Origin: Terebella lapidaria
Taxonomy: Eukaryota; Annelida; Polychaeta; Terebellida; Terebellidae
Direction: 5' to 3'
Assembly (NCBI GenBank): GCA_949152475.1
Contig: OX424564.1
Location: 2,480,001-2,544,000, forward strand
DNA length: 64,000 nt
A program made the position numbers and the translations under genes. Shown piece by piece: positions 22,074 to 34,500 of the stretch (position 1 is its first letter; every line of letters starts with the position of its first letter). The notes beneath the pieces were generated by a model, which was not told where the DNA came from, did not search any database, and was given only the letters and a program-made list of their open reading frames with translations.

Positions 22074-22906
22074 ATGGTGCAAGTTCCATTCACATACATG
22101 TATTATTAAATGTCTGCTATAGAAACAGTCCGAAATAAATCAACTATGATAACCTGAGCCGAAGATTTAACTAGAAAATATCAGAAATGCTTTCACAAGA
22201 CAATTATTCTAAGATTCTTATTCATAGGGTATATCATAAGAAATAGTAGAAAGCACATAGTATATAATATACGTTGCACTTATATTTCCACTTTCAGTAC
22301 AAATGTATATTTACCATAACTTATTCCGTCCAGTTTTTACCTTTTTTCTCTCTATTATTTGTGGACTGATATTTTGTTTCCAGAAAAAAATATGAATAAA
22401 ATGCTGTTGAAAAATGTGTATATGGTTGAAAGAACAAAATCAAATTTATACATTTATTGACGGAACAATATCAAACATACCCTAGGAATGAATCCAGCAA
22501 TGTTTATACTAATTACATCATCCACACTTTACAATACAACACACAGCCAAGGCACAAATCCACGTGATACATCTGTAACTGTGGCTAGAAGTCTTAGAAC
22601 AAGTCCCTGCTACATTGTATATTAAATGAAGCTCCTGGATTCCAACCAACAATATAACAACTCACCTATCATTATTGCTACTAAGACATATCAGCGAAAT
22701 CACAACACAATCTTCCACAACCCCTTACACACTTAACTGGTACACTGCGAAGATGATACCTGACCACACAATTAGTAAAGAAAATAAAATAACTTCGTTC
22801 CATGAAACATCAACACAACACACACAATTATTGCACCGACGAATCTCGACTCAACATTACAACATCATCAAAGCAATAAGGTCAAGCCATGCAGATACAT
22901 ATCGTT

Positions 22907-22912
22907 TTTATT
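22907..22912 (-). terminator. poly(A) signal AATAAA, ADCK5 candidate
   Basis: TTTATT on +, within the AT-rich stretch downstream of the ADCK5 stop on the minus strand. Confidence 0.4.
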
Positions 22913-23543
22913 GTTTTGTTGTTGAGGTGACAACTTCTCTTTTGGGGGTACAAACATTTACAGCATTTTGAAATCTAAGAAAAGATGCAATAAGGACAAA
23001 TCTGGCAATATTTCAACAAAATCTGTTTGTTCAGATTGGGACTACACAGTATCAAGTATTGAAGATTTATATGTTAGATTTTGTGATATGTGTTCAGCCT
23101 GAAGTACCATTTTCTTCACAACAAAATTTATCTGCAGCACAAACACGATTCAATAAATAACAACACAGCGACCCATGAAGGCACACCTAGAAAACACTGG
23201 ACTTGAGGGTGATTTGTGCGTTGTTGATCCTGTATCATCAGAACGCCTCACAGCTTCTCCATTCTGGAAAATTGAATGAATTATGTTGAAAACTGTGGTG
23301 AATTAGAAAAAGCATTCATATACCAACAGATGTTCAGAAGTATTCTTAGTTACCAAATTTTGGCCACGTCAACCAGCAAAAGTTTTGCGGTGGACTGAGT
23401 TTGAGCATTTTGCAGTGAAAACAAATCCACAAAAATTAATCCCCGCCAAATCAAGTACATCGACATGAAACCAAGAGTATATTTCCACTTGAGGCATTCT
23501 GAGAGAACCACAGAATTGAATCCTGGGGAAACATTAACAATGA

Positions 23544-26500
23544 CTAATCGACTGATAACTCTGCGTACCGCTGTTGATGCGCCGTGACCATCTTGTTTAT
23601 CTCCTTGAGGTCAGGAGCTCTGCCGAAATATGCCAAGATCCTGATGTACACCGCCCCAAGCCACTCCAGCCAGCTCTCCGACCTGTAAACATTGTATCAA
23701 ACATCCTATAACTCATGAACCTGTCTCTGGATCGAGTACTGAATACATCAAAGTACACAATTTTTCTACTTGGTATAATTTGATTTTCTCAATGCTAAGA
23801 TAACATTTTCTATAGGTCTGCCACACGGAAATAAAATTTGGTAACATATGAGTACCACTGGGTCTGTCGTATTAACATCTACTCTCACAAGATTCCCTCT
23901 CAAAACACTGACTTGGTTTTTTTTTCAGTTCCGACCTGATTCTGTAGTCGAAGATGAGTCTCTCCCAAGCGGCCCTTAGCCGACCGACGATTCCAGAGTA
24001 CTCAGATCTTACGTACGCCCCAGATATAGCACTGTCAGCGAACATCACAAAAGTAATGTCTGTAATTTCTATAACATCAATTCACATGTGGTTTTATTCA
24101 TTTTTCACTCGAGCACATGTATGTTTGTTGATCACCCCTCACTGCCACCCTCGTCCCCAACTCACATCCTGGCCATGATCGAGTATCTGTCCACAGGGTG
24201 GCCATGGCTGCGGTTGATTGCGCGAATTGTGTTCAGGTTTCTGCAAAAATTGAAACAGTCAGACAGCTACACCATAAGCTCATTAAGTGTGGCAAGATAG
24301 CACGTATTTGTGCACGTAGCTTGCAAATTTATTTGGATAATCATTCATCAAAATTTGAGAAAATTGGCATGTCTACTGTAAGACATGTGTTAGTAATCAT
24401 GTTATCTTGAAACATAAAGTAGACAGAAAACATGAGTGCCTATGGTGTCTTTATATCACTGTGCTAGTTTCAACATGTGCATGGTCTCAGGATGTACCGG
24501 TACATATCATTTTCACATACTGGTAACCTGTCATTTGTTAGATACACATGGAATGTTCCTAAGGGTCTTGTGAAAGTTTTGTGGAGCATTATGACAGTAC
24601 CAATGGATGTAATTGACTGATAACTTGGTGAAGCAGAACTTGCTCAGAAAGCTCCCCTGGCTGGCAGCGATGTAATCTTCCCAAGAACTGACAGCACTAC
24701 CAGCCCAATATCTCGTAGCCTGTACCTGATGAGGAGCAGTAGAGGGCGTGGCATGTCCTTCAGCACCGCCATGATCTTGTCAAAGTGTCGCTGGGCCTGT
24801 ACCCGCATATGTTCCAGGTCCTCCGTCGTCATTCGACTCGGCAGCCGCATTGTTCTCCTCCCCAGAGGGCGCTGTACCAGGATCTCACAGAATATAGCGT
24901 GGTCTGTGGGAAAATCCCAGGGATGGGGGAAAAACGATGGAATATGGAGTAAATCGGATCGGATTTGGCTGTATGAGATCGAATACAACAGGATCTGACA
25001 GAAAAGTCAACATTGAGAGAAAAGAATTCTATGACTGAACTGGAACCAACTGGAAAACCTGAGCAACACCTGAACAATCAGAACATCCGACCTACTGGAA
25101 AATATGGAGAGTACGACTCAATATACATGGACCAGTCATGTACAAATCCGGAACTTCAAACCTCGTGGAATGTCCATCGAAGAGGTCCAACAAAATCCTT
25201 GAGATTTACACAACACAATATGATTCACACAACACAACACAATAAGTCCTTTATTGACTAACACAATAGCCAAAGCCCTGATCTTCCAAACGTGAAAGAT
25301 TCCATACACCTCACCAACAGAGAAATCCACACCGATGAGCATGCCCTGAGAAATTAGGATGGTTAGAGCTGTGTGCACACTGTTAGAGTCAGCAGTGCAG
25401 TGAGAAAGCTCACCTAAAGGTCAGCAGGAGGGACGACGGCATGGATGTCATAGCGCGGATCACTCCATCATGGATGTCATTAAGCATGGCCCTAAACGCC
25501 TCCTTGTCTGCCTCACTGAAAGCCCGCCACTCTCTGGCAGAGGGACCTCGCATCGGCAACACTGGCCGCGACTTCAGTCTGATTGGTCGCCCATAGATCA
25601 TGTGACTAAATATCAACCAGTCTGTATAGAGAAGTGATAGACACTCAATAAACAATGAACAAGTGAACACTCAACAAGTCTACCAACTCAAAACTGTGGA
25701 AATTCTTCTGCGGATTCAAATCTTTATCCGTGTCCAATTAAAAGTCTCATTTACTGGACGACAGGAATCAACAAAAGGTGTTAAAATCCCACTGAATATT
25801 AGGTATGAAAATTGATCAAGAAATATAAAATCCAATGGCTAAAGCTGAGAAACATTCGTCAAGTCTTATGGCAAAGAAATACAGCGAGACATATCAAAAC
25901 ATTCATAGCTCTTCCATTAAATTCTTTAAAGGACTATTTCCATGATTTTGAGCAGAACAAACTGAATTTGCCTTCAATCAAGAAATACATCGCATATATA
26001 TAAAAGTACAAAACATTCAAATTTTTATAAAACACACCATCAACCCCGAGTTTTTTGGAGAAGGATTTCATGGCCGCCTCGTCCTTCATCAGAATAGCCT
26101 TGAACAGCTTACAGAGGTTGATGCGGTCACGCGGCTTTATGTAATCATATAAACCGTGGTCCAAGATCACCAACTCGGCACGATGATCTCGACCTGGGCG
26201 CACAAATACTGCAGGAGAGATAATTAAGAATCACTGAGTAATCAGTATACAGCAGGATCCAGTTGCCATGTCTGGTATAAGCCTCACATGGCAAAATATT
26301 TTAGCCCGAATACTGTTTTAGTCACCCATCAAATCTCAGCACCAGTTTTGAAACATTATTGGAGAAGAGTAATCTACAACATCAGGCACTTCTCAATAGT
26401 CAATAAACAACACTGCAGGACACTGACTGTTTCCGGGATGCGGGTCTGCGTGAACGAATCCAGAGTGGAAGATCTGGTGTGAGAAACATTCCACCAACTT

Positions 26501-28599
26501 GTGGTCCACCTGGGAGACAATTGAACGGGTAGGACTGTGTACATTAATATTTCACTTGGATGGTGAAGTCTTAAAGTATGTAACGTATGATAAATGACAT
26601 TATTTTGAAGAAACTGGTTTATAAACTCAGACTAGATCATACATATCTTGCCTATTTATTACATACATCTTTGAGTGTGAGTCCCATCTGTTGTATGGTC
26701 GCAATATCACTGATCTTACAACCCTCGATATACTCAGCAGTTAGAACTCGCTGCAACGAAAACAAAAATATTTATCCCCATAAATTTGTCATTAACAACT
26801 TTATATTATTAATTTGTTTCACTAAGTCATGCATACATGTAGATTTTCATGGAGGATGTGACCACATCTAGAGCATGATGTTGTTAGGGTCATACCTTGG
26901 TGGTGCAGTCCCAGTGTACTCGAGGTACGTGGATGTACGGGAGGTGTGACAGATCTCGCTGACATCGCTCCCCGTTCTTCCCCTCGTGCTCGAAGTCCAG
27001 TTCCTCAGCTAGCGTCCCGGCCAGGTCCTAGCAACAGTCACCATGGTTACCAGGTGGGTAGTACATTCAACAACAATACATCCTGCCACAGGATTTCTGC
27101 GGTCTGAAGTATTTAATATCAATTACATCACGTGAAACATGGAAATACTATGTTTGAGCTGAAAAAAAAGGTGATTGTCCCCTTATTGGGGTATGTTTGG
27201 GTCATACGATTTCACACTATGGTTGTCTATAATTACCTTGAGTACCCAACTGAATCCAAACTTTGGGTGCATCCAGCCGATAAGCTGTAACAGGAGCTCC
27301 AGGGTGCGAATATCTCCCGCGAACCGATCTCGCAAGTCTATGTACTGCACCTGGCAAACCATAGCAACAGGACACCATGAGATAGAGCTAAAATTACATC
27401 ATCAAATCCTGATTGCTTTCACATGACGGAATAAACACTGATTCATCATGACAATCTGTGCTCTCCTCCACATACACACACTTACTTTGACGGCCACTTT
27501 ATCTCCGCTGTGTGTCGTAGCGCGATGGACCTGAGCCAGACTTGCCGCAGCTATTGGCTCCTCCTCAAACTCTGAGAACATTTGCTGAGGCACCTTTCCA
27601 AAGTCCTCCAGGAATAGCTGCTCCACCTGGTGGGGAAAACATGAAGTATAACTCAGATATGTAAAATAATGGAAATCAGATACTTCTACCGGTAGTTATT
27701 ATCACTACATGCTCTTGTTTTACTTCTCATATTGTTATCCAGCCAGGCAATAGGCCTACCTCTTTAGGCCCGCGGTGCAAGGCTCGGTCCTGCAGCACCG
27801 CCAGTGTGTCGAGGTATGCCCGCGGTAGAATGTGATTGAAAGAGGCCAAACCCTGGCCCAGTTTGATGTAAATTCCGCCGTTCTTCAGACATCCGACGAG
27901 GATCCTGTCGGCTGCACGCTGGTGACAGGGGCTGATCTTCTCTGTCCATTCCTCTGAGTCCTGTATATGTGATAGTGATCATATGTTGATAGTTCTTGAG
28001 AAATCGAGAATCACAAAAGAATGGTTTTGATTCCAGTGTTCGAAATGTGTGTTGTTATATACCTACCTCTTCTAAACCCCACAGGGATACTTTATAGTCA
28101 ATTGAAATTGTAGCCCCAATCACGAATGACCTGGATATGAAAATACATATTTAGTTAGCATAATTGATCCTAATTCTCAGCTGATCAGCTAGGTCTGTAC
28201 TCACAACCATACAGCTACATGCAGTGAAACTGTTAAATGAACATTGAGCAGAAGTTGCATTTGTAGAAATTGTAGTAGATAAATATCTAGCATAACTATT
28301 GCACAGAAAAGAAAATCGAGCTCGATGTTTTCTCCATTGAACTTTATAACATTCGATTTCATTTACTAGTACTTAGATAATCTCAATCACTCCATGTGCG
28401 TCACTGACCTCCAGAATCTTGTGAAGCCCTGAAGTGTGACTCTGAGTTTACGTCTGCTCTGACTGTCGAGCTGTGAGTAGTATACTCCGGCTCCCACAGA
28501 TGGCACTGCAAGCACGTAGATAAGCTTCCTGCGGTACCACGGCCGACGCAGTGGAGCATTCGATCTAATCCCCGCTGAGTATAATCTTGATATCACATG
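23544..28599 (-). CDS. ADCK5: ADCK5, aarF domain-containing (UbiB-like) atypical kinase
   Basis: Exons in order on the minus strand: 28409-28599, 28067-28130, 27760-27960, 27486-27626, 27237-27350, 26896-27027, 26667-26750, 26428-26509, 26038-26208, then either 25414-25621 or 24726-24903, then 24166-24240, 23936-24031 and 23544-23682 (stop TAG). All junctions are GT/AG and phases agree, giving about 555 or 565 residues; human ADCK5 is 580. Motifs: the UbiB KxGQ region ([16 protein letters not shown]), the Ala-rich loop ([13 protein letters not shown]), VAVKVQY with the kinase Lys, [10 protein letters not shown], the catalytic-loop-like HADPHPGN, and LDHGLYDYI in place of DFG. UbiB-family kinases are linked to mitochondrial coenzyme Q or lipid metabolism; the ADCK5 substrate is unknown. 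The N-terminal part has a hydrophobic segment ([16 protein letters not shown]). No in-frame ATG exists in the first listed exon, so a 5' exon is missing. Confidence 0.93.
24726..24903 (-). CDS. ADCK5: ADCK5 alternative exon 10b
   Basis: 178 bp, acceptor CCACAG, donor GTACAG, with the same entry and exit phase as exon 10a. The peptide runs [17 protein letters not shown] ... [14 protein letters not shown] and is closer to human ADCK5 (FAEMLMQRPVRL, VLRELPRPMLLVLR) than 10a is. Splicing 10a to 10b would shift the frame and reach a stop within a few codons, so the two should be used one at a time. Confidence 0.9.
25414..25621 (-). CDS. ADCK5: ADCK5 alternative exon 10a
   Basis: 208 bp, acceptor TACAG, donor GTGAGC. 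It starts after one base of a codon and ends after two. The peptide runs [19 protein letters not shown] ... [14 protein letters not shown]. It covers the same part of the kinase-like domain as exon 10b (shared D..IF, RP, F...M, MP..LLL..R). It is 30 bp longer than 10b, so either exon keeps the frame. Confidence 0.88.
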
Positions 28600-28844
28600 C
28601 TGAATATATAGGAAAAAAATGCAGCCGTTCGAAAGAAATCTTCATAATAATTTTTTTTCGATAAATTTCATTGTAATCAAAACAAATAGGAATTTCCCAA
28701 AAATAGCAAAAAAAATTAAAACTGTGTGAATGCTAGGGCTGGTAGAAGTACAGATTTTTTTGACCGGGCACCTGCTTGAAAGTAACCAAACCAAAAACCA
28801 CTGGCACAATAGTCAGAAAGATTGGTCCGTAAACTTCAAAGATA

Positions 28845-28917
28845 AAAATGTGGACGGACGACGACGACGGACACGAACGCCACGGCAATAGGTTATCGGA
28901 CCATAGGTCTGGTAACC
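28845..28917 (-). repeat. truncated inverted copy of the 12.9-kb element end
   Basis: 28891-28917 is the reverse complement of the palindromic 27-mer at 12893 with few changes, and it is preceded by the GAC-rich stretch (28853-28870) that matches the GTC-rich stretch after 12930. Only the end is present here, in the presumed 5' intron of ADCK5. Confidence 0.85.
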
Positions 28918-29441
28918 TGAAAACTATTGTCAAAAGACTCAAAAGAAGAACATCACATTTTGGAATTCTTTTACCCAGCATTGCAGTGACGTAAACATGT
29001 CTCTAAATCTGCAAATATTTAGGAACTATATGCTCACGGTTAACCGGTTACTGAAGTTGTAACTGAGTGGTGGTAGTTTTGTAACCGGTTAACTGAGTGC
29101 TTGAACCAACCCTTGTGAACACTGTATTTTCTCTGACAATTTCATAAATCAAATTACTTAACTAGATCTATATTACCGGGGTATGACAGATATCTCTGTA
29201 GGCCTACAGGTTATACTGTAGACAAAGAATGTATTTCAGAGATACCTGAGAACATCAGGTCTGAAAGACCAACTGAGAACCTCAGGTCCGTAAGAAAAAG
29301 TTCCATGAGTGTTGAAGTGTACCCCGATGTGAACGAAATTAATTAGCTGTTTGATAGCTTCAAAATCGCACTCACCAACATAAATAAAAAATCTTTTTCA
29401 CTTGATATGACCAGTATATACATATCTAAGTTATCTCCCAC

Positions 29442-29532
29442 CTTGATTATCCTGGATACTCGTGTTGTGAATGGGTTTCCCAGTAAAACGCCATGATTCG
29501 AAGTGAGAAACTTCAAACGATTGAAAATGTTC
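29442..29532 (-). CDS. possible upstream exon of ADCK5
   Basis: 91 bp between an acceptor-like TTTTAG and a donor AAG|GTGGGA. It reads NIFNRLKFLTSNHGVLLGN then FTTRVSRIIK, basic and with few acidic residues like a mitochondrial presequence, and it ends in the phase that exon 28409-28599 needs. There is no in-frame ATG, so a further exon would be required. The evidence is phase and composition only. Confidence 0.35.
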
Positions 29533-30039
29533 CTAAAACACAATGAATAAGCCAGTTTAGCTTAGATAATTAACATTAGGTTAGAAATGATTATAGTCAC
29601 TATTTTGCTGCATTTTTCATTAGTTTTGACCTTGTTTTGAGCTGTCAAACAGCAAATACATTTCGTTTGAATTAGGGTACACTTTACAACATGCATGCAA
29701 TTTGGTAACAGGACGGTTCACCGACGCTTTTCTCCAGACGATTCACTGACAACTTGTAGCCTCGATTCAGTGATTCACCGACAGCTGGCTGGGCAGGCCA
29801 GATTCGCAGTGGGTTTAGCTAGAGAAGTGTTGGGAAGTACTAATACCTATACAAGTTGCATGACTTTGGCTTCATAGATAGGTCGGGCCTAGCACTAGAC
29901 TTAATAGATTTCGAATAAAATCAGGTGAAGATGGTGATTTCGAACGAAACTTATAATTTTGTCATTGCTCAAATAGTGGCAGCACTGCAGTGAGCTATGG
30001 AGGCAAGAGAAATTTGTTGTTTTATTCTATCTGTTAATA

Positions 30040-30330
30040 GAAACTTTTGGCAAAAAGTTCGATCTAGCTCCAATTTCGTCATCTTGAAATGCAGTTTTGG
30101 TCAACTTTTACTGTGAATTTCAACTTGAAACCAAGTTTGGAACATATTATGAGTTGAAATATAACTCATGGCGAAAAGTTCGATCTGGCTCCAATTTCGT
30201 CATCTTGAAAAACTTTTACGTTGAATTTCAACTTTGAACCAAGTTTGTCAAATATTCTGAGTTGAAATATAACTTGAGGTGAAAAGTTTGATCTGGCTGT
30301 AATTTCGTTATTTTATCGAACATGTCGAAA
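30040..30330. repeat. ~110-bp tandem repeat, about 2.5 copies
   Basis: Units share CGAAAAGTTCGATCTGGCTC, CAATTTCGTCATCTTGAAA and GAATTTCAACTTGAAACCAA. They are the reverse complement of the five-unit array at 52815-53400. Confidence 0.85.
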
Positions 30331-30702
30331 TGGAAATTCATACGCAGTGATTTCAGTGGTGATCTTGAACTTGACCTTCAATATTCTTGAAAGATCAATG
30401 CAGCAAATGCCAGTCATGAGGCATTGTAGCCGACAGTGAGAATATTACAAAGTGGTACCATTGGATCGTTCATGGGCTTTGGGGCCCAGCGGCAATGCCA
30501 ATGGCTACACATGCAGACTAGACTGTACAATACAGTACATGTACACGTGTTACAACTCCTCAAGCTGATCGCCATTCGTCGATGAACCTGTGAAATTAAC
30601 TGTCACTGAATCATCTCCAAAAAACGTCGATGAATCATCCTATCACTGAAACGTCTAGCAATCCACAATTTCGAGTGTTTCGGACCTGCAGTCCTCAGCA
30701 GG

Positions 30703-30910
30703 TACGAGCCATCCGTCCTAAATTCGCCACATCCCAAAATTCGCCAACTCGATATTATCAGATTATTATGGAAAACAAACTGCTGGTGCAAAGATTGAAT
30801 ATCAGAGTCTCGATTGATGATATAACTGGTTTGTTTCGGTTGCATTACAAGGTCTGAAAACCCTATTGGCGAATTTGGGAATGCGGCGAATTTAGGACGG
30901 ATGGCTCGTA
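30703..30910. mobile_element. 208-bp MITE with 45-bp inverted ends, TA-flanked
   Basis: 30703-30747 and 30866-30910 are inverted copies (TACGAGCCATCCGTCC..TTCGCCAA) with four or five differences. The outermost bases are TA on both sides, consistent with a TA target duplication around CGAGCC..GGCTCG ends, as in Tc1/mariner-type MITEs. There is no coding capacity. Confidence 0.88.
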
Positions 30911-31561
30911 TCCCCGAATGACGTTGCTTTGCCTAGTCAATCTGCAGCGAGGAAGAGTTGAGGTCACAGCAGCATGTCTCATGGTATGGACTAGTGACTC
31001 TGATAAAATCTAGAAGCCAGCACTCTAAAACCTTGAAGAATGAGGCTGAAGTCTGATGGCGGCAGGATGACGGGGTGGGAAGGGGGGAGGTGGGGGGAGG
31101 GGGGCAAACCTCGGATTCCCCTGACAGGCTAGGATGAAAATCACCACCCAAGCCCCAGTTTATCATTTTGCAATTTCACCTGTTGGCTTTCTTTGATAAA
31201 TTTCGATCTGTTACAACTCAATATCGTTGGAATATATCTCAAACGACTGCAAAAACCGCAGATCGTCCAACCCATGTCTTGTTTGACCTAGCAAAATCGT
31301 TAAAACACGCGCCCACCCGCTGCATCAATTATATACTCGAGTACGAGTGGGCAAACTGAGACAGGCAAGCTCAGATCGGCAAACTGAGACGAAAACGTTA
31401 TGATGCCCACATCGCTGACGTGTGGATGTTATATTATCTGATTATAAAATATCACTACGGGTGGTTTTGCTTCGGGCGTGGGAAAGGCCACAGGATTAGA
31501 ATAAGCCATATATCTATATCACTAGATCTAGATATACTATTCCTATTTTGTAGCTAAGGAC
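30911..31561. other. non-coding, leads into the 59-bp satellite
   Basis: Contains a G-rich stretch at 31074-31106. Nothing else is recognised. Confidence 0.45.
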
Positions 31562-34500
31562 AAATTGTCTCAGATTGCCTACAAAGAGTTGAGACATCAA
31601 GCTGAGTCAATAATACTAGTAGAGCGATATAATGTCTCAGATTGCCTATGAGGAGTCGGTACACCATACAGACTCAATAATAGGGCGAGATGGTCTCAGA
31701 TTGCCTATGAGGAGTTGGTACATCATACACGGAAAATAATAAAGCAACGATGTCTCAGATTACTAACCTATGAGGAGTGGGTCCATCATGCAGAGTTAAA
31801 ACTAGAGCGAAATTGTCTCAGATTGCCTATGGAGGGTCGGTACATGATACAGAGTTAAAACTTGCCTATAAGGAGTTGGGACAGCATACATACTCAACAT
31901 TAGAGCGAAATTGTCTCAGATTGCCCATGAAGAGTCGGTACATGACACAGAGTTAAAACTAGAGCGAAATTGTCTCAGATTGCCTATGAGGAGTCGGTAC
32001 ATGACACAGAGTTAAAACTAGAGCGAAATTGTCTCAGATTGCCTATGAGGAGTCGGTACAACATACAGACACAATAATAGAGCGAGGTTGTCTCAGATTG
32101 CCTATGAGGAGTTGGTACATCATACAGACTCAACAATAGAGCAAAATTGTCTCAGATTGCCTATGAGGAGTCGGTACAGCATACATACACAACAATAGAG
32201 TCAAATTGTCTCAGATTGCCTATGAGGAGTCGGTACATGACACAGAGTTAAAACTAGAGCGAAATTGTCTCAGATTGCCTATGAGGAGTCGGTACAACAT
32301 ACAGACACAATAATAGAGCGATGTTGTCTCAGATTGCCTATGAGGAGTCGGTACATCATACAGAGTTAAAATTAGAGTGACATGGTCTCAGATTGCCTAT
32401 GAGGAGTAGGTACAACATACAGACACAATAATAGAGCGAGGTTGTCTCAGATTGCCTATGAGGAGTCGGTACAGCATACATACACAACAATAGAGTCAAA
32501 TTGTCTCAGATTGCCTATGAGGAGTCGGTACATGACACAGAGTTAAAACTAGAGCGAAATTGTCTCAGATTGCCTATGAGGAGTCGGTACAACATACAGA
32601 CACAATAATAGAGCGATGTTGTCTCAGATTGCCTATGAGGAGTCGGTACATCATACAGAGTTAAAATTAGAGTGACATGGTCTCAGATTGCCTATGAGGA
32701 GTAGGTACAACATACAGACACAATAATAGAGCGAGGTTGTCTCAGATTGCCTATGAGGAGTCGGTACAGCATACATACACAACAATAGAGTCAAATTGTC
32801 TCAGATTGCCTATGAGGAGTCGGTACATGACACAGAGTTAAAACTAGAGCGAAATTGTCTCAGATTGCCTATGAGGAGTCGGTACAACATACAGACACAA
32901 TAATAGAGCGATGTTGTCTCAGATTGCCTATGAGGAGTCGGTACATCATACAGAGTTAAAATTAGAGTGACATGGTCTCAGATTGCCTATGAGGAGTAGG
33001 TACAACATACAGACACAATAATAGAGCGAGGTTGTCTCAGATTGCCTATGAGGAGTCGGTACATAACACAGAGTGAAAACGAGAGCGAAATGGTCTCAGA
33101 TTGCCCATGAGAAGTCGGTACAACATACAGACACAATAATAGAGCGAGGTTGTCTCAGATTGCCTATGAGGAGTCGGTACATCATACAGAGTTAAAATTA
33201 GAGTGAAATGGTCTCAGGTTGCCTATGAGAAGTCGGTACAACGGTACAGACACAATAAAGAGCGAGGTTGTCTCAGATTGCCTATGAGGAGTCGGTACAT
33301 CATACAGAGTTAAAATTAGAGTGACATGGTCTCAGATTGCCAATGAGGAGTCGGTACATTATACAGAGTTGAAATTAGAGTGAAATGGTCTCAGATTGTC
33401 TATGAGAAGTCGGTACAACACACAGAGTTAAAACGAGAGCGAAATTGTCTCAGATTGCCTATTAGGTGTCGGTACATCACACAGAGTGAAAATGAGAGCG
33501 AAATTGTCTCAGATTGCCTATGAGGAGTCGGTACATCATACAGAGTTAAAATTAGAGTGAAATGGTCTCAGATTGCCTATGAGGAGTCGGTACAACATAC
33601 AGACACAATAATAGAGCGAAATTGTCTCAGATTGCCTATGAGGAGTCGGTACATCATACAGAGTTAAAATTAGATTGAAATGGTCTCAGATTGCCTATGA
33701 GGAGTCGGTACATTATACAGAGTTAAAATTAGAGTGAAATGGTCTCAGATTGCCTATGAGGGGTCGGTACAACATACAGACAATAATAGAGCGAGGTTGT
33801 CTCAGATTGCCAATGAGGAGTCGGTACAGCATACACACACAATAATAGAGCGAGGTTGTCTCAGATTGCCTATGAGGAGTCGGTACAACATACAGACACA
33901 ATAATAGAGCGAGGTTGTCTCAGATTGCCTATGAGGAGTTGGTACAACATACAGACACAATAATAGAGCGAGGTTGTCTCAGATTGCCTATGAGGAGTCG
34001 GTACATCATACAGATTTAAAATTAGAGTGAAATGGTCTCAGATTGCCTATGAGGAGTCGGTACAACATACAGACACAATAATAGAGCGAAATTGTCTCAG
34101 ATTGCCTATGAGGAGTCGGTACATCATACAGAGTTAAAATTAGATTGAAATGGTCTCAGATTGCCTATGAGGAGTCGGTACAACATACAGACACAATAAT
34201 AGAGCGATGTTGTCTCAGATTGCCTATGAGGTGTCGGTACATAACGCAGAGTGAAAACGAGAGCGAAATGGTCTCAGATTGCCTATGAGGAGTCGGTACA
34301 ACATACAGACACAATAATAGAGCGAGGTTGTCTCAGATTGCCCATGAGGAGTCGGTACATAACACAGAGTGAAAACGAGAGCGAAATGGTCTCAGATTGC
34401 CCATGAGGAGTCGGTACAACATACAGACACAATAATAGAGCGAGGTTGTCTCAGATTGCCTATGATGAGTCGGTACATCATACAGAGTTAAAATTAGAGT

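Larger units (their letters stand above)
21825..23543. other. 3' regions of TPPP (+) and ADCK5 (-)
   Basis: Convergent 3' ends. A minus-strand AATAAA at 22907-22912 could end ADCK5 about 630 bp after its stop. No other gene or repeat is seen. Confidence 0.5.
28918..30702. other. upstream flank of ADCK5, mostly non-coding
   Basis: Apart from the possible exon at 29442 and the repeat at 30040, I see only AT-rich non-coding sequence. Confidence 0.45.

Noticed and set aside
28387-28596. Start codon for ADCK5 at 28596
   Set aside because: The codon there is GTG, preceded by a good acceptor (ATTCAG), so this is an internal exon and the true start lies upstream.
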